Shown here piece after piece: positions 15,780 to 23,505 of a stretch of DNA of 64,000 nt (positions are counted from its first letter, which is position 1; each line of letters starts with the position of its first letter). The notes below the pieces were generated by a model. That model saw only the letters and a list, made by a program, of their open reading frames with translations. It had not been told where the DNA came from and ran no database searches. Where the stretch lies: NCBI RefSeq assembly GCF_049199905.1, contig NZ_JBLZPK010000060.1, positions 62,001-126,000 on the forward strand. Direction: 5' to 3'. Origin of the DNA: Shinella sp032095155 (GTDB taxonomy: Bacteria > Pseudomonadota > Alphaproteobacteria > Rhizobiales > Rhizobiaceae). The position numbers and the translations under genes were made by a program.

Positions 15780-17309
15780 ATGCTCGCCGACCTTCCCGCC
15801 GTGCTCGTGCTCAACCCGAAAGACAATGTCGGCGTGGTGCCGGCCAATGTCGATGCCGGCCGGGCGCTGGTGAACGGCGTGACTGCCATTGAACGCATCC
15901 CGCGCGGCCACAAGGTCGCGATTGCGGCGATTGCCGAAAATGCGCCGGTGTTGAAATACGGCCAGATCATCGGCTATGCGACGAAGGCGATCCGCCCCGG
16001 CGAGCATGTGCATCTGCAAAACCTCGCCATTCTCGACGTTGCGCTCAAACACGAATTCTGCGTCGACAATGCACCGCCGGTCATGGTGCCGCAGGCCGAA
16101 CGGCACACCTTCGATGGTTACGACCGCGGCAATGGCCGCATCGGCACGCGCAACTATATCGGCATCCTCTCGACGGTGAACTGTTCCGCCACCGTCTCGC
16201 GCTATGTGGCGGAGCACTATGCCCGCAGGTTCCGCGAGACCGGTCATGAGAATATCGACGGTGTGGTGGCGCTGACCTATGGCGGCGGCTGCGCGCTCAA
16301 CCTCAAATCCGAGGGCGGGCGCATCCTGACGCGCACCTTCAAGGGCTACGCCCGCAATCCCAATTTCGGCGGCATCCTGATGATCGGGCTGGGCTGCGAG
16401 ACCTTTCAATACGGCCCGCTGATCGAGGAAGCCGGACTGGAAGAGGGAAAAACCTTCCGCAAGATGATGATCCAGGAACAGGGCGGCACGCGCAAGACGA
16501 TCGAGGCCGCCTGCGCCATGATCGATGACATGCTGCCGGATGTCGGCCGCATCCGCCGCACGCCGCAGCCGCTCTCCGGCATCAAGCTGGCGCTGGAATG
16601 CGGCGGCTCCGATGGCTATTCCGGCATTTCCGCCAATCCGGCGCTCGGCATTGCATCCGACCTTCTCGTGCAGGAGGGCGCCACCACCGTGCTGTCCGAA
16701 ACACCGGAAATCTATGGCGCGGAACATCTCCTCACCCGCCGCGCCGCCCGGCCGGAGGTCGCCGAAAAGCTGCTCGCCCGCATCGACTGGTGGCGGGACT
16801 ACACGGCAAAGAACGACGCCGAGCTCAACAACAACCCCTCCTTCGGCAACAAGGCGGGCGGCCTCACGACCATTCTGGAAAAGTCGCTCGGCGCCGTGGC
16901 CAAGGGTGGCTCCATGCCGCTCAACGCGGTCTATGAATATGCCGAGGCGGTGACGGAGCCCGGCTTCGTCTTCATGGACACGCCCGGCTACGACCCCGCC
17001 GCCGTGACCGGCCAGATCGCCGGCGGCTGCAACCTCGTCGCCTTTACCACCGGCCGCGGCTCGGTCTCCGGCTACAAGCCGGCACCCTGCATCAAGATCG
17101 CCACCAACACGCCGATGTACGAGCACATCAAGGAGGACATGGATATCAATTGCGGCACCATCGTCGACGGCACCGAGACGATCGAACAGGCCGGCCGCCG
17201 CATCTTCGACTTCGTCATCGAGACCGCCTCCGGCCGCAAGACGGCGAGCGAAGGTTTCGACTACGGCGACAACGAATTTGTGCCCTGGCAGGTCGGCGCG
17301 ATTACCTGA
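15780..17309 (+). CDS. uxaA: UxaA/GarD family sugar-acid dehydratase
   Basis: A 509-residue member of the altronate/galactarate dehydratase family, which removes water from an aldarate or aldonate to give a 2-keto-3-deoxy acid. The N-terminal SAF-like domain is residues 10-90 (NPKDNVGVVPANVDAG). The catalytic part is residues 110-500, with GRIGTRNYIGILSTVNCSAT, THGGGC-like LTYGGGCALN, ECGGSDGYSGISANPALG and FTTGRGSVSG. ATG 15780 follows CAGGAGGACCCGCC. Substrate cannot be settled from sequence: length and context fit altronate as well as galactarate. The regulator is divergent; the 160 bp between them should hold both promoters. Confidence 0.85.
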   Translation: MLADLPAVLVLNPKDNVGVVPANVDAGRALVNGVTAIERIPRGHKVAIAAIAENAPVLKYGQIIGYATKAIRPGEHVHLQNLAILDVALKHEFCVDNAPPVMVPQAERHTFDGYDRGNGRIGTRNYIGILSTVNCSATVSRYVAEHYARRFRETGHENIDGVVALTYGGGCALNLKSEGGRILTRTFKGYARNPNFGGILMIGLGCETFQYGPLIEEAGLEEGKTFRKMMIQEQGGTRKTIEAACAMIDDMLPDVGRIRRTPQPLSGIKLALECGGSDGYSGISANPALGIASDLLVQEGATTVLSETPEIYGAEHLLTRRAARPEVAEKLLARIDWWRDYTAKNDAELNNNPSFGNKAGGLTTILEKSLGAVAKGGSMPLNAVYEYAEAVTEPGFVFMDTPGYDPAAVTGQIAGGCNLVAFTTGRGSVSGYKPAPCIKIATNTPMYEHIKEDMDINCGTIVDGTETIEQAGRRIFDFVIETASGRKTASEGFDYGDNEFVPWQVGAIT

Positions 17310-17663
17310 TCAGCGTGTGTGCATGACGATGTTGACCAGTGTGCCGGCAGGATCGCGCACGAAAAAGCGCCGGACACCCCAGGGTTCGTCCGTCGGCCCG
17401 TATTCCACGGCGTAGTTGCCGGCAAGCACGGCCCGATAGGCCGCCTCGACATCGTCGACCTCGACCGAGAGGCCTGGCACCGGCGTGCCGGAACCGCCTT
17501 CCGAGGCAAAGCTCACCTGCAGCGGCATGGTGCCGTCATTGCCATAGGTGGCGATCCAGCCGTGGTCCATCAGCAGGTCCAGCCCGAGCACATCCGCATA
17601 GAACCGCGCGACCGCGCCCGGATCGGCAGTCTCGATATTGGCGACGATGCGTTTGACCTTCAT
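17310..17663 (-). CDS. VOC (glyoxalase/bleomycin resistance) fold protein
   Basis: A 117-residue single-module VOC protein, with VKRIVANIETADPGAVARFY at the start, VDDVEAAYRAV in the middle and RRFFVRDPAGTLVNIVMHTR at the end. One module normally dimerises to build the metal site. ATG 17663 follows GAGGAG. It starts 10 bp after the double-HTH regulator gene on the same strand, so they are likely one transcript. Its stop lies directly against the uxaA stop (convergent). Confidence 0.8.
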   Translation of the reverse strand: MKVKRIVANIETADPGAVARFYADVLGLDLLMDHGWIATYGNDGTMPLQVSFASEGGSGTPVPGLSVEVDDVEAAYRAVLAGNYAVEYGPTDEPWGVRRFFVRDPAGTLVNIVMHTR

Positions 17664-17673
17664 GGGAAACTCC

Positions 17674-18723
17674 TCAGCGCGCGACCGGGGTGGCATAGGC
17701 GGGAACGTCGGGACGGTGCGCTGCACGCAGTTCCGCGACGCGGCTGATCACCTTGGGCAGCGAGACGACGATGTGATGGCGCAAAGTCTCGGCCGCGCGC
17801 GCGATATCCTCGACGTCGAGCGCGCGGAACACGGCGAGATGCTCGGCGATGAACGGCTCGGCCGCGGGCATGCGGTGCGAGACGCCGATGATGTGCTTGC
17901 TGACATTCAGCATGAACCGCGCACGGCGCAGCGCGATCAGCAGCTCCCGGTTCGGGCAGTAGCCGAGGCAGGTGATGTGCAGATCGGTTTCGAGATCGTC
18001 CATCGCCTGGACCGAAAGGTCGGGATAGGCGGCGAGCGCCTCTTCCAGCCGGTCGCTCATCATGCGCCGCTCGGCCGGCGGAATGAAGGGCGCAGCCTGC
18101 ATCAGCGCCACCGGCTCCAGTGCGACGCGGATATCGTGCAGGTCGCGCATGCGGCTCTCGTCGAGCGGCACCAGCGTCCAGCGCATGCGCTCGTCCTTCT
18201 CGACGATGCCGAGCGCTTCGAGCCGCGTCAACGCATCGCGCGCCACCTGTCTTCCGACGCCCCGCGCACGCGCCAGCTCCACTTCGTTGATGCGATGGCG
18301 GCCGAAGACGGAGAGATGCACCATCTCCCGCTCAAGACTTTCATAGATCGCTTCCCAGCCCAGCGCCTTGCGCAGACCCGGCGCTTCTTCGCTCAGCCCG
18401 AGCATATCAGGCGTCAGCGCCACGCGCTTCGGCCCGCTGCGCCCCTGCCCGACGAGAAAACCCCGCCCATCGAAGCGCCGGACCATGCCGCCCTCTTCGA
18501 GGAGAACAAGCGCCTGACGCACCGGCGTGCGGGTGGAGGCGAAGAGGGCTGCGACCGGGCCTTCCAGCAGCAGTGCGCCCTTGGGCAGTCGGCCCGCGGA
18601 AATCGCCTGCGCCAGCACGTCGCGAATGCGTAGATAGAGCGGGCTCTTGTCGAGCCCCGCCTCGCCCCCCTCAGCGCCCGCTTCCGCCAAATCCTGCCCC
18701 GTGCCGTTCATGGCGCGGACCAT
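17674..18723 (-). CDS. FCD-type GntR regulator with two winged-helix modules
   Basis: A regulator of about 349 residues. A first GntR-like winged helix lies near residues 25-95 (LYLRIRDVLAQAISAGRLPK, ASTRTPVRQALVLLEEGGMV). A second follows at about 125-195 (INEVELARARGVGRQVARDA, LTRLEALGIVEKDE). The FCD effector domain fills the rest (DLHDIRVALEPVAL, DLETDLHITCLG, EPFIAEHLAVFRAL, ETLRHHIVVSLPKV). Ordinary FCD regulators are 220-250 residues with one winged helix. The start could be ATG 18723, ATG 18711 or a codon at 18759; none has a strong ribosome-binding site. Effector unknown. Confidence 0.75.
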   Translation of the reverse strand: MVRAMNGTGQDLAEAGAEGGEAGLDKSPLYLRIRDVLAQAISAGRLPKGALLLEGPVAALFASTRTPVRQALVLLEEGGMVRRFDGRGFLVGQGRSGPKRVALTPDMLGLSEEAPGLRKALGWEAIYESLEREMVHLSVFGRHRINEVELARARGVGRQVARDALTRLEALGIVEKDERMRWTLVPLDESRMRDLHDIRVALEPVALMQAAPFIPPAERRMMSDRLEEALAAYPDLSVQAMDDLETDLHITCLGYCPNRELLIALRRARFMLNVSKHIIGVSHRMPAAEPFIAEHLAVFRALDVEDIARAAETLRHHIVVSLPKVISRVAELRAAHRPDVPAYATPVAR

Positions 18724-18916
18724 GGCATGAATGCACCATGCCGACAACGGTCGTGACACCAGCGACCGCCAGCAAGGAAATTGCGTCGCACCGTCAAAAA
18801 ATCATCATTCCTTTCGTGACGTGCGGGGCGTTTTGCGCTAGGGAAACCCTCGTAAGGCTCGCAATCCGGCTTGAAGACGCCCATATGCCAGCCACATCCA
18901 CCTCGAGGAATTGACC

Positions 18917-20752
18917 ATGCCCGCATATCGCTCCCGAACCACCACCCACGGCCGCAACATGGCCGGTGCCCGCGGCCTCTGGCGCGCGACCGGCATGAAG
19001 GATTCGGATTTCGGCAAGCCGATTATCGCGGTGGTGAATTCCTTTACCCAGTTCGTGCCCGGCCACGTGCATCTGAAGGACCTCGGCCAGCTCGTCGCCC
19101 GCGAAATCGAAAAGGCCGGCGGCGTCGCCAAGGAATTCAACACGATCGCCGTCGACGACGGCATCGCCATGGGCCATGACGGCATGCTCTATTCGCTGCC
19201 GTCGCGCGAAATCATCGCCGACTCGGTCGAGTACATGGTCAATGCGCATTGCGCCGATGCCATGGTCTGCATCTCGAACTGCGACAAGATCACGCCCGGC
19301 ATGCTGAATGCCGCCATGCGCCTCAACATCCCCGCCGTCTTCGTTTCCGGCGGCCCGATGGAAGCCGGCAAGGTCGTGCTGCACGGCAAGACCCACGCGC
19401 TCGACCTCGTGGACGCCATGGTCGCCGCTGCCGACGATAAGATTTCGGATGAAGACGTCCAGGTCATCGAGCGCTCCGCCTGCCCGACCTGCGGCTCGTG
19501 CTCGGGCATGTTCACCGCCAACTCGATGAACTGTCTGACCGAAGCCCTCGGCCTGTCGCTGCCGGGCAACGGCTCGACGCTCGCCACCCATGCCGACCGC
19601 AAGCGCCTCTTCGTCGAAGCCGGCCACCTGATCGTCGATCTCGCCCGCCGCTACTACGAGCAGGAAGACGAGAGCATCCTGCCGCGCAACGTCGCCAACA
19701 AGAAGGCGTTCGAAAACGCCATGTCGCTCGACGTGGCCATGGGCGGCTCGACTAACACCGTGCTGCACATCCTCGCGGCGGCGTACGAAGGCGGTATCGA
19801 TTTCGACCTTGATGACATCGACCAGCTGTCGCGTCGCGTCCCCTGCCTCTCCAAGGTCGCGCCCGCCAAGCAGGACGTGCACATGGAAGACGTGCACCGC
19901 GCCGGCGGCATCATGCGCATTCTCGGTGAACTCGACCGCGGCGGCCTCATCCACCGCGACACGCCGACGGTGCATGCCGAAACACTCGGTCACGCCATCG
20001 ACCGCTGGGACATCACCCGCACGACCAGCGAAACGGTGCGCACCTTCTTCCGCGCAGCACCGGGCGGCATCCCGACCCAGGTCGCCTTCAGCCAGGAAGC
20101 CCGCTGGGACGAACTGGATACGGACGGCGAAAAGGGCGTCATCCGCTCCGTCGAACACCCGTTCTCGAAGGACGGCGGCCTTGCCGTCCTCTCGGGCAAC
20201 ATCGCGCTCGACGGCTGCATCGTGAAGACCGCCGGCGTCGATGAATCGATCTTGAAGTTCACCGGCCCCGCCGTCGTCTTCGAAAGCCAGGATGCAGCCG
20301 TGAAGGGCATTCTCGGCAACGAAGTGAAGGCCGGCGACGTCGTCGTCATCCGCTACGAGGGCCCGAAGGGCGGCCCGGGCATGCAGGAAATGCTCTATCC
20401 GACGAGCTACCTGAAGTCGAAAGGCCTCGGAAAGGCCTGCGCGCTCGTCACCGACGGCCGCTTCTCCGGCGGCACCTCGGGCCTGTCGATCGGCCATGCC
20501 TCGCCGGAAGCGGCGCAGGGCGGCACGATCGGCCTCGTGCGCGATGGCGACATCATCGAGATCGACATCCCCAACCGCACGATCAACCTCGCGGTTCCGG
20601 AAGCCGAACTCGCCGCCCGTCGCGCCGAGCAGGACAAGCTTGGCTGGAAGCCGGCAGCCCCCCGCAAGCGCAATGTCACGACGGCGCTGAAGGCCTATGC
20701 CGCCTTCGCCGCCAGCGCCGACAAGGGCGCTGTGCGCATCCTGCCGGAATAA
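18917..20752 (+). CDS. ilvD: dihydroxy-acid dehydratase
   Basis: A 611-residue enzyme of valine, leucine and isoleucine synthesis. It dehydrates 2,3-dihydroxy-3-methyl acids to 2-keto acids using an iron-sulfur cluster and Mg2+. Visible features: VNSFTQFVPGHVHLKDLGQL, cluster cysteines in CISNCDKITPGML and SACPTCGSCSGMFTANSMNC, and the C-terminal TDGRFSGGTSGLSIGHASPE. ATG 18917 is preceded by GAGGA. The gene stands alone, as ilvD often does in Rhizobiaceae, and is followed by a strong hairpin. Confidence 0.95.
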   Translation: MPAYRSRTTTHGRNMAGARGLWRATGMKDSDFGKPIIAVVNSFTQFVPGHVHLKDLGQLVAREIEKAGGVAKEFNTIAVDDGIAMGHDGMLYSLPSREIIADSVEYMVNAHCADAMVCISNCDKITPGMLNAAMRLNIPAVFVSGGPMEAGKVVLHGKTHALDLVDAMVAAADDKISDEDVQVIERSACPTCGSCSGMFTANSMNCLTEALGLSLPGNGSTLATHADRKRLFVEAGHLIVDLARRYYEQEDESILPRNVANKKAFENAMSLDVAMGGSTNTVLHILAAAYEGGIDFDLDDIDQLSRRVPCLSKVAPAKQDVHMEDVHRAGGIMRILGELDRGGLIHRDTPTVHAETLGHAIDRWDITRTTSETVRTFFRAAPGGIPTQVAFSQEARWDELDTDGEKGVIRSVEHPFSKDGGLAVLSGNIALDGCIVKTAGVDESILKFTGPAVVFESQDAAVKGILGNEVKAGDVVVIRYEGPKGGPGMQEMLYPTSYLKSKGLGKACALVTDGRFSGGTSGLSIGHASPEAAQGGTIGLVRDGDIIEIDIPNRTINLAVPEAELAARRAEQDKLGWKPAAPRKRNVTTALKAYAAFAASADKGAVRILPE

Positions 20753-20759
20753 GCTTTTG

Positions 20760-20795
20760 CCGGGCGCGGAAACTACTTCCGCGCCCGGTCTGCTT
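20760..20795. terminator. shared hairpin between ilvD and the convergent GFA gene
   Basis: A perfect 12-bp stem CCGGGCGCGGAA / TTCCGCGCCCGG with a 5-nt loop is followed by a pyrimidine-rich TCTGCTTTT. Reading the other way it is followed by CAAAAGC. It can serve both converging genes. Confidence 0.75.
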
Positions 20796-20796
20796 T

Positions 20797-21201
20797 TCAG
20801 AGGTGCTTCGTCACCTCGGGCGTGTTCCACCAGGCATTGTTTCGCCCGTCGAAATACTGGATCGGCAACTCCGCCAGTTCGCTCTGCTCGATGTTGTCGA
20901 GGCAGGCGACGTTGATCGAAACATAATCCCCGCCGATCGCCTCGATATAGCCGTGGCCGAAGGCCGAGACGCCGCAGTTCTTGCAGAAGCGGTGATGGCC
21001 GCTCATCGTGCCGAACTGGTAGTCGCCAAGATCCGCCTCGTCACATTGCAGGCGAAAGGCATCCGGCTTGATCTGGGCGCCCCAATAGCGCTTCTTCGAG
21101 CAGATAGAGCAATTGCAGCGACCCGTGCCGGCGGAAAGATCGATATCGGCCTCGTACCTTATCTTCCCGCAGTGGCAGCTTCCCTTGTAGGTCTTCAGCA
21201 T
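20797..21201 (-). CDS. GFA/CENP-V family protein
   Basis: A 134-residue intact zinc protein of the glutathione-dependent formaldehyde-activating family. Zinc ligands are in GSCHCGKIRYEADI, RCNCSICSKKRYWG and RFCKNCGVSAFGHG. Catalytic activity of most family members is undemonstrated; binding of glutathione adducts is the usual guess. ATG 21201 follows GAGGAGAAAGCG. It is divergent from the marR gene, and two matching palindromes lie between them, so MarR probably controls it. A second, frameshifted family member is at 14253-14656. Confidence 0.85.
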   Translation of the reverse strand: MLKTYKGSCHCGKIRYEADIDLSAGTGRCNCSICSKKRYWGAQIKPDAFRLQCDEADLGDYQFGTMSGHHRFCKNCGVSAFGHGYIEAIGGDYVSINVACLDNIEQSELAELPIQYFDGRNNAWWNTPEVTKHL

Positions 21202-21235
21202 CGCTTTCTCCTCGCTTGCGCCGTCAGGCGTTAAA

Positions 21236-21251
21236 TGACAATATGTTGTCA
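21236..21251. promoter_or_regulatory. palindromic operator 1 (MarR)
   Basis: TGACAATATGTTGTCA is a near-perfect 16-bp inverted repeat (TGACAAYATRTTGTCA type) between divergent GFA and marR genes. Confidence 0.6.
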
Positions 21252-21268
21252 AAGTCACCATCGCAAAA

Positions 21269-21284
21269 CGACAACATGCTGTCA
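21269..21284. promoter_or_regulatory. palindromic operator 2 (MarR)
   Basis: CGACAACATGCTGTCA is a second copy of the same motif, 33 bp from the first and ending 2 bp before the marR start codon, a good place for autorepression. Confidence 0.6.
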
Positions 21285-21286
21285 AT

Positions 21287-21748
21287 ATGAATCCGGATCG
21301 TACCCCCGCCGGCGACGCCTTCGCCACTTTCGCCATTTCCGTCCTGCGCCTCGCCGGCCATTTGCAGAATGCCGGCGACGCACTTGCCAAACCCGCCGGC
21401 CAGACGAGTGCCCGTTGGCAGGTGCTGGCCGCCGCCGATCACGCGCCGATGTCGGTCGCCGATGCCGGGCGGGCGCTCGGCATGACGCGGCAGGGCGTGC
21501 AGCGCGTCGCCGACCTGCTCGAACGGGACGGCCTTATCGCCTACGCCGACAACCCCGCCCACCAGCGCGCCAAGCTGATGGCGCTGACGGAGACCGGCAA
21601 GACAGCGCTCGAAACGATCCAGGCGCGGCAAGCCGTCTGGGCCAATGCGTTGGGCGAGATACTCGGCAAAAAAGACATCGCGGAGGCAACACAAACCGTC
21701 CTCGCCGCATTGCAGGCCGTCGAGAAACAGTCCGTGCCGGATGGGTGA
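21287..21748 (+). CDS. MarR family transcriptional regulator
   Basis: A 153-residue winged-helix regulator. The recognition part is MSVADAGRALGMTRQGVQRV followed by the wing LIAYADNPAHQRAKLMALTE. Family members usually repress divergent or downstream genes until a small ligand or oxidant arrives. The two palindromes in front of it, the divergent GFA gene and the downstream DUF899 and VOC genes suggest one small stress or detoxification regulon. The ATG at 21287 has no strong ribosome-binding site because operator 2 occupies that spot. Confidence 0.85.
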   Translation: MNPDRTPAGDAFATFAISVLRLAGHLQNAGDALAKPAGQTSARWQVLAAADHAPMSVADAGRALGMTRQGVQRVADLLERDGLIAYADNPAHQRAKLMALTETGKTALETIQARQAVWANALGEILGKKDIAEATQTVLAALQAVEKQSVPDG

Positions 21749-21829
21749 GGCCGGCTCGCACTTTGACACGGACCGAAAATGTTGATACCAACGCATTCGT
21801 CGAAAGCCCGAGAAAGAGGAGTTCCGAGC

Positions 21830-22564
21830 ATGAGACCGAACCACGAGGTCGTATCCCGGGAGGAATGGCTGGACGCCCGCAAGGCGCTGTTGGCCATGGA
21901 GAAGGAGGAAACGAAGCTGCGCGACAAGGTGCGCGCCGAGCGCCTCACCCTGCCCTGGGTCAAGGTCGACAAGACCTACATTTTCGAGACAGCCGATGGC
22001 CGCAAGACGCTCGCCGAGCTGTTCGACGGCCGCAGCCAGCTCATCGTCTATCACTTCATGTATGGTCCAGAATGGGAGGCCGGCTGCCCCGGCTGCTCCT
22101 TCATGGCCGATCACATTGACGGCATGCTGCCGCATCTCAACAACCACGACGTCACGATGATCGCCGTCTCGCGCGCGCCGCTGGAAAAGCTGACCGCCTA
22201 CAAGAAGCGCATGGGCTGGACCTTCCCCTGGGTGTCGTCCTTCGGCAGCGATTTCAACTTCGACTACCATGTCTCCTTCACCAAGGAGGAGCTGGCGAGC
22301 GGCAAGGTGATGTACAATTACCGCGAAACGCCGACCGCCGATGCGCATGACGAACTGCCCGGCCTCAGTGCCTTCGCCAGGGACGAGGACGGCACGGTCT
22401 ACCACACCTATTCCGACTATGCCCGCGGCGGGGAGGAAGCCTTGGGCACCCTGATGATCCTCGACCGGGCACCGAAGGGCCGTAACGAGACCGGCACGCT
22501 GAGCTTCATCAAGCGCAAGGACGAGTATGCCGATGCGCCCAAGGCGCATTCCTGCTGCGACTGA
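21830..22564 (+). CDS. DUF899 thioredoxin-fold protein
   Basis: A 244-residue protein of the DUF899 family, which has a thioredoxin-like core. Residues 5-60 match the family start (VVSREEWLDARKALLAMEKE). The core has YHFMYGPEWEAGCPGCSFMA with the CPGC motif, then AVSRAPLEKLTAYKKRMGW and the conserved SSFGSDFNFDYHVSF. A redox or peroxide-related role is inferred from the fold. The start at 21830 follows AGAGGAG. It is the second gene after marR and precedes the VOC gene by 26 bp. Confidence 0.85.
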   Translation: MRPNHEVVSREEWLDARKALLAMEKEETKLRDKVRAERLTLPWVKVDKTYIFETADGRKTLAELFDGRSQLIVYHFMYGPEWEAGCPGCSFMADHIDGMLPHLNNHDVTMIAVSRAPLEKLTAYKKRMGWTFPWVSSFGSDFNFDYHVSFTKEELASGKVMYNYRETPTADAHDELPGLSAFARDEDGTVYHTYSDYARGGEEALGTLMILDRAPKGRNETGTLSFIKRKDEYADAPKAHSCCD

Positions 22565-22590
22565 ACGAAGACACAAACGGGAGAACCCGC

Positions 22591-23367
22591 ATGCACAAGG
22601 ACTATGGCAAATTCTGCTGGTACGAGTTGATGACGCCGGATGTGCCCGCCGCCGAACGTTTCTATGCCTCGGTCGTCGGCTGGTCGATGCGCGATTCCGG
22701 CATGGAGGGCATGAACTACACCCTCGCCTATGCCGGTGAAAACCAGGTCGCCGGCCTGATGTCGCCGCCCGCCGGGGCCGGCAACATGCCGTCGATGTGG
22801 ATGGGCTATATTTTCAGCGACGACATCGAGAACACGCTGAAGGATATCACGGCGAATGGCGGCACCGTGCATCGCCAGCCGCAGGACATTCCCGGTGTCG
22901 GCCGCTTTGCCGTCGCCGCCGATCAGCACGGGGCGATCTTCTCACTCTTTTCCACCGAGGACGAAGGCCCCGCCGATCCCGGCATGATGGAGCCGCAGCG
23001 CGTGGGTTGGCATGAATTGATGGCCGGCGACCTCGAAGAGGCCTGGGCCTTCTATTCGAAGACCTTCGGCTGGACGAAGGACATGGCCGTCGACATGTCG
23101 GAGGCCGGTATGGGCACCTACCAGACCTTTGCGGTGCGTGGCGGCAATGCCATCGGCGGCATGATGACGAACCCGCCCGGTTCGCCCGCCCCGCCGGTCT
23201 GGGGCTACTATTTCGTCGTCGAAGGGCTGGATGCGGCCGGAAAGCGCGTCATGGATGGCGGCGGCCAGATCCTGATGGGACCGATGGAGGTGCCCGGCGG
23301 CGCCTGGATCCTCAATTGCGCCGATCCGCAGGGCGCCCATTTCTCGCTGGTCGCGATGCACCGCTGA
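22591..23367 (+). CDS. two-module VOC family protein
   Basis: A 258-residue protein with two tandem VOC (glyoxalase-like) modules. Module 1 is residues 5-120 (FCWYELMTPDVPAAERFYAS, then VGRFAVAADQHGAIFSLF). Module 2 is residues 135-256 (VGWHELMAGDLEEAWAFYSK, then GGAWILNCADPQGAHFSLVA). Such proteins resemble the 27-kDa antigen Cfp30B type; the reaction is unknown. Preceded by GGGAGAAC. Probably co-transcribed with the DUF899 gene. Confidence 0.85.
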   Translation: MHKDYGKFCWYELMTPDVPAAERFYASVVGWSMRDSGMEGMNYTLAYAGENQVAGLMSPPAGAGNMPSMWMGYIFSDDIENTLKDITANGGTVHRQPQDIPGVGRFAVAADQHGAIFSLFSTEDEGPADPGMMEPQRVGWHELMAGDLEEAWAFYSKTFGWTKDMAVDMSEAGMGTYQTFAVRGGNAIGGMMTNPPGSPAPPVWGYYFVVEGLDAAGKRVMDGGGQILMGPMEVPGGAWILNCADPQGAHFSLVAMHR

Positions 23368-23389
23368 CGAATGGCCGGTCGGCGAGCAG

Positions 23390-23418
23390 GCGGGGTGCCA
23401 AGGTCCCCGGCACCCCGC
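23390..23418. terminator. hairpin after the VOC gene
   Basis: A perfect 10-bp stem GCGGGGTGCC / GGCACCCCGC with a 9-nt loop, 23 bp after the VOC stop. It lacks a T-run, so it may stabilise the mRNA end or terminate weakly. Confidence 0.45.
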
Positions 23419-23505
23419 AGGCATTCCCGCTTGCAATCTCTCTTCGCATTGCACAAACTCCCCTCGATGGCGGCTTAAGACCGCCCGAGGGGAACAAGAG
23501 CGCGC

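Noticed and set aside
18794..20830. Minus-strand open frame of 678 codons
   Set aside because: Antisense shadow of ilvD, whose catalytic motifs are unmistakable.
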